Shown here: one piece after another, positions 60,417 through 64,000 of the stretch
Numbering within the stretch: the stretch's first letter is position 1
How the letters are laid out: each line of letters begins with the position of its first letter
The notes under the pieces: generated by a model
Database searches by the model: none
Told to the model about the DNA's origin: nothing
The model's input: only the letters and a program-made list of their open reading frames with translations
Source: Symsagittifera roscoffensis
Taxonomy: Eukaryota; Xenacoelomorpha; Acoela; Convolutidae
Assembly: GCF_963678635.1 (NCBI RefSeq)
Contig: NC_087065.1
Span: 52,829,858-52,893,857 of the forward strand
Direction: 5' to 3'
Length of the DNA stretch: 64,000 bases
Translations under genes and position numbers: made by a program

Positions 60417-61142
60417 ACGCAGGAGCTCAAAAACAGATGTCATCATAAACATTCTCGACCTATCAAAACTCCATCGTAAAACTTTTAGCACCTATATGTT
60501 CTGTTTATTGTTTATCGCCTAACATTCCAGGACCCTAGGGTCATACAAACCTCCAGTGCTGTTATTTTAAGTTATTGTGATGATTGGTAACATTTATACC
60601 CTTGTTTTGGCCATAGAATTTTGCAGAATTCCATTAAAGTTCTGTTCACCCATGGGGCGTTACCATCGGATAACAATTAGATTTATTCATTTTGGTTATA
60701 CCCAGTATTCCGCTTAATTTTACGACAACTTTCTGCATACCTTATGATCTTAGTCACCCTGGTGCTATTTCAGTTCCTTACTTGCCTATTGTCACTAACC
60801 TACAGTTATTTCTCGGCGAATACATATTATTCGATCTAAGGTGCTTTGTTTTGGAATTTTGTTTTTGTCTGACGAACATGCCGTCCGGCCCATCGGGCTC
60901 GATCATTGGTATTCCGCGTTTTGTACACCCACCCTTTACACCTGACAACCGTGTTATTCTTCTCAGTTTATAATACGCCTTTTGGGCCCTTTATCAAGTC
61001 GGTATTAACGATTCTAGATCCACTCTCGGGGGTCCTAGACAATGCGCCGACTGATTCATCCATCTTAGTGCTTAATCATTTTTGTTTTATTCCCTTCTGA
61101 TGAGGCGAAAGGGATAGTTTAGAGATAAAATTTCGCGGGGAA
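60417..61142 (+). other. 3' untranslated region of the LTR element with purine tract
   Basis: 726 bp between the gag-pol stop and the 3' LTR. The best second-frame candidate is 93 codons (60692-60973), has no viral-type motif and probably is not a gene. Immediately before the LTR is GCGGGGAA (61135-61142), a short candidate polypurine tract; a longer purine run GAGGCGAAAGGGA lies at 61101-61113. Confidence 0.6.
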
Positions 61143-61465
61143 TGTAAAAGTATTATGGTTTGTCTATTTAACCTCTGATCTTAACTTACCGCCGACCTTT
61201 AGTTGTTAATTTATATACCTGCCAAAAGCGCATCGGCTTTTGGTAGACTCTGAATTGGACACTATCTTTTATGATACGTAACAAAACAAACGTAACCAAT
61301 TCAATCTTTTAACACGTATTTTATCTTAGTTAGAATCCCCGTCTTTTATTTAGTTTTAAATAAAAGCCTACAATTTTAGTAGGAATCTTAATCATCCACC
61401 GTCTTAATCTATTCCTAGTTTAAGTCACTCTTTTACAACACGAGTGGTATCCTAAATTTTTAACA
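61143..61465 (+). repeat. 3' LTR (323 bp)
   Basis: Identical to the 5' LTR in length and, by eye, in every base. Followed by TTTTT, matching the five bases before the 5' LTR. Confidence 0.95.
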
Positions 61466-61589
61466 TTTTTAAGTATAAAAAAAATACATTTTTTGCTCTC
61501 CTTGGAACTCTGAAATGACCTATTTAGGCAAAACAGCTCCGCTTGACTTCTTTGGCGCACGAGCTCTTCCCTCAAAGTTGGTTTTTAAT

Positions 61590-61820
61590 GGCCCCAAATT
61601 TTTGAAAAACAGGACAAAAAGGCGTTTCTAGGCACTTTTTGGAAAATTTTGCGTTTTACGGCGCGCGCTCCCCCTCAAAATTAGTATATTTTGGCGCCCA
61701 AGGCACTTTTAGACAAATTTTAGGGCTAGTAAGCCAAAAATGGATGTCCCAAAATATTCCAAAGTCGAATCTCTAAAGAGAGGAGCGTCCGCCTCCCTCC
61801 CCCCTCCGCCATCGGAAAAT
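61590..61820 (-). mobile_element. hAT-type (H family) fragment, minus strand
   Basis: Internal H-family sequence in reverse: GGCGTTTCTAGGCACTTTTT, ACGGCGCGCGCTCCCCC, ATTTTGGCGCCCAAGGC, and a C-rich end CCGCCTCCCTCCCCCCTCCG. The left terminus is missing and no target duplication can be read. Confidence 0.65.
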
Positions 61821-61839
61821 TTTCAATTTATCTGAAAAA

Positions 61840-63150
61840 TTACCCTCCTATCTTCCAGGCATAAGCCTTTATGCCCCAATTTTTTGATGAAAAAAATTAA
61901 AACTTTAGGAAAAGGAAATTTTTTAAGTTTGATTTTTTTTCGGAAATTTTTCATTTTATGTCATAAACTATCCTCCCAAATCTCGGACTCAGGGTTCAAT
62001 AAAAAACAGAATGTGGGGATCCTCCCAGAATAAATAATTAGGTCCTAAAATTTTGTGCTTGAATACTAGGTTGCGGGGTTCTCCTGTAGAAGCGACTACG
62101 CACTAATTTTTGGCCTGTTTGTACGAATACCTAAAGTTTTGAAGTTTTTTTTGAGAGTGTTATACTTTTTTTCGGAAACTACCGAGTCAGTTCTAGGGCT
62201 AAAGCTTTAATCAAATATTGGATTGGGAAGATTACTGCTGCATAGAGAGCAGTGCCCATTTTTGGCGAAGTGCATTAGGGGAGTTTGACCGCCTCAATTA
62301 TGGTGAAAGATTTTTTCGTTTAGAAACAATTTTGACAGCCTAAAAGATAGGATAGACAGAGAAGCGGTAAAACTTGTCCATAATAGTCATCAATTAATGC
62401 CGCTTAAGAACTAACGAAGCCTATTTCTTCGGTAGCTTTTAATCAGCCGAATTTTAGTCAATTGATATTAAGCCAAAGGTTTCAACTAATCAGTGTCATA
62501 ATCGATTTAAAAAAATTAAACTTATGGGACAACCGATATTTTAATTGAAGCCTAAGTCTGACTGGGGCTGCCTTCTACTGCTGTCTTCCGTGTAAGAAAT
62601 CAGCCTTATGCTAGTTACTACACTTAGTTACTACGGCATTTTTTTGAATTTCTTCACTTTTCTCAGAAATTACTATCCTAACTCCAGGCTTGAGTAATCA
62701 CTTAAAAGTTGTTGCAGTCTTTGCCCCATGAGCGATTAGAGCTAATATTGGTTGTGGAGCCGCTATTTTTTGAGCTTTTGATCAAATTTCTGACTTTTTA
62801 TCTCTTTCACCAAAAATTATCTTCCCAAACCAGGAAATTATGCCTCAACAAGAACTGATTCTGACAATATTATCTGCAAAATTAGTTTTTTCCTGTTTTT
62901 AATACAATTTGTCTTATGATTTTGACCAAAATTGGAGTAATCACAAATTTGGTTCAATCACAAAAACCAACAATGAAAACTAGCTCTGCATAAATCGAAA
63001 TTTCCGCTAGCTCTGCATAAACTGCAATTTCCGAATGTTGGTGAGGAAACCACTATAAACTTGAGAAGCGTCGATTTTTTTAAACCATTTCTGTGAAATA
63101 ATTTCAGACTTCTCAAAAACTTCCCCTCAAATCTGAGATTGATCGTTCAG
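61840..63150. repeat. Degenerate dispersed unit around AAATTACCCTCCCAAATC
   Basis: Related phrases recur at ~61846, 61968, 62178, 62667, 62811 and 63113, each a run of T/C with 'cagAAATTAC', then CTCCCAAATC and GGCTTAA-like words. Spacing is irregular (120-490 bp). It could be an old tandem array. The same phrase occurs once at 4468. Confidence 0.4.
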
Positions 63151-63477
63151 TCGGAACATACACCAGCCTAGCGATTTGACCCTTTAGGAGGATTGCGCAC
63201 TCTGCTTGGTAAGGAAGCCAATCTGAGCCAGGGAGAAGTTCAAAACTTGTTGCGAACGTTTTGGAAAAAAATATCCTTTTTCTCAAAAAAAATACCTTTT
63301 TTAATGTGAGATAAATGATCAATGGAAAGGACAGCTTATGGGAAATTCGATGTATCAGCTGTTTTTTTTTAATTTTGTGTTAAGGAAAGTAAACCACTAT
63401 GAGCTGAGAGAAAACGGTTTCTGTTGCAACGCAATTATAAACTAGATTATAAACGCATTTGAAAATAAAAAAGGCAG

Positions 63478-63560
63478 GATGGCCAAGCGGAAAATTTTAA
63501 ACGTACCCAATTTAGGAGAACATGTCCGCGTATGTTCGAGTCCCCGACGGGCCCATGTTT
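63478..63560 (+). repeat. tRNA-Leu-like repeat head or pseudogene
   Basis: GCAGGATGGCCAAGCGG is close to the start of tRNA-Leu (A box TGGCCAAGCGG), and TGTTCGAGTCCCC is a good B box with a variable arm before it. The anticodon and acceptor stems do not pair properly, so function is unlikely. Confidence 0.55.
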
Positions 63561-63849
63561 TAATATACTAAAAAAGGGGTTCTCATCCTATTTGACCATT
63601 TTTTACTGTTTTTTGGTTCGAATTCGGTTTAGCCTTGATTAAGGCTGACGGTCAAAAAGAGCGATTTGTCTCAAGGACAATCACTGCCGTCTCGTGAGTA
63701 TGAGATCAGCCTGATGCGGGTTACTACACAGTTACTACAACAAGAAAAACTCCTTCTTCAGAATCATTCCGTTCCTTTTTTGGGAGGACCCAGTCGAAGT
63801 TGGCAATTTATGCTTTTACCAACACAGGTCAAACGCAGGTCCTATTTTG

Positions 63850-64000
63850 GAGCTCAACGTTGAAACATTAAGTCGATTCAGTCGAAACATAAAATCGAAC
63901 TTAAAATGGAAACATAAAGACAAACACTAAGTCGAAACATAAGTCGAGTTGGTCGAAAGTTAATGGCGAACTCAAAGTCGAAACACTAGGTCGAAACAAA
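63850..64000 (+). repeat. Degenerate AAGTCGAAACACTA tandem repeat (runs off window)
   Basis: At least eight imperfect units of the type TAAGTCGAAACA fill the last 150 bp (e.g. AAGTCGAAACATAAGTCGA, AAAGTCGAAACACTAGG). The array continues past the end of the window. Confidence 0.75.

Larger units (their letters stand above)
53855..61465 (+). mobile_element. Intact Ty3/gypsy-type LTR retrotransposon
   Basis: 7611 bp, bounded by identical 323-bp LTRs (TG...CA) and flanked by TTTTT on both sides (5-bp target duplication, also compatible with low-complexity DNA). Order: LTR, tRNA-Ser-type primer-binding site, one gag-pol frame (protease, RT, RNase H, integrase), ~726 bp of 3' untranslated DNA, a short purine tract, LTR. 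Integrase after RNase H defines the Ty3/gypsy order. Identical LTRs and an unbroken 2079-codon frame imply a recent insertion. GC is clearly higher than the surroundings. No envelope-like gene was found. Confidence 0.96.

Noticed and set aside
60692-60973. Short frame after gag-pol that could be taken for an envelope-like gene
   Set aside because: 93 codons only, no signal peptide plus anchor arrangement, no splice acceptor in context, and it overlaps another equally open frame. It is best read as 3' untranslated DNA.

Overview
This window looks like AT-rich nuclear DNA from an invertebrate animal. The evidence is spliced genes with canonical GT/AG introns, animal-type protein families (a CHFR-like ubiquitin ligase, a Gb3-synthase-type glycosyltransferase, a DUF229 protein), and a dense load of transposable elements that includes an intact Ty3/gypsy-type LTR element. 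I cannot name the species from sequence alone. There is no sign of bacterial organisation, and most short open frames here are chance frames inside repeats.

Layout. (1) 1-10269, plus strand: the 3' part of a CHFR-like gene. Its Cys-rich and PAR-binding zinc-finger exons can be joined in phase (418-556, 8485-8706, 9076-9193, 9961-10269), with a possible extra exon at 1018-1119. The ~7 kb intron before 8485 is filled by a head-to-tail array of one repeat family (called B here) plus one copy of a second family (A). (2) 10270-16531: no gene; tRNA-like repeat heads and copies of family A. (3) 16532-33727, minus strand: a complete four-exon glycosyltransferase gene (371 aa, GT32 / Gb3-synthase type). 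Its three introns (2.5, 8.9 and 4.8 kb) hold hAT-type elements with 8-bp target duplications (one nested inside another), a decayed LINE, foldback elements, a 775-bp tandem repeat and an ATCGAT-rich inverted-repeat element. (4) 33728-46601: no convincing gene; repeat families A, C and E, a 1.3-kb tandem duplication, and a TIR element ending 18 bp from the next gene. (5) 46602-48578, minus strand: an uninterrupted 658-aa DUF229 (sulfatase-like) membrane protein. (6) 48579-53699: repeats, including facing copies of family A with a small TIR element inserted. (7) 53855-61465: a full-length, apparently young LTR retrotransposon with identical 323-bp LTRs and a single 2079-codon gag-pol frame. It lies just downstream of a possible small first exon (53700-53804). 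(8) 61466-64000: a degenerate hAT-type fragment, a tRNA-Leu-like repeat head and a degenerate AGTCGAAA tandem repeat running off the end.

The host genes do not form a functional unit. CHFR acts in mitotic-stress/PAR signalling, the glycosyltransferase in Golgi glycan synthesis, and DUF229 proteins are poorly characterised. The most notable element is the LTR retrotransposon: its start codon straddles the LTR/primer-binding-site junction, it carries a ~600-aa extension after integrase, and it repeats a small CCC-RTC-GGG inverted motif six times. Exon boundaries were placed by eye from splice signals, phase and family resemblance; repeat boundaries are approximate unless a target duplication is stated.
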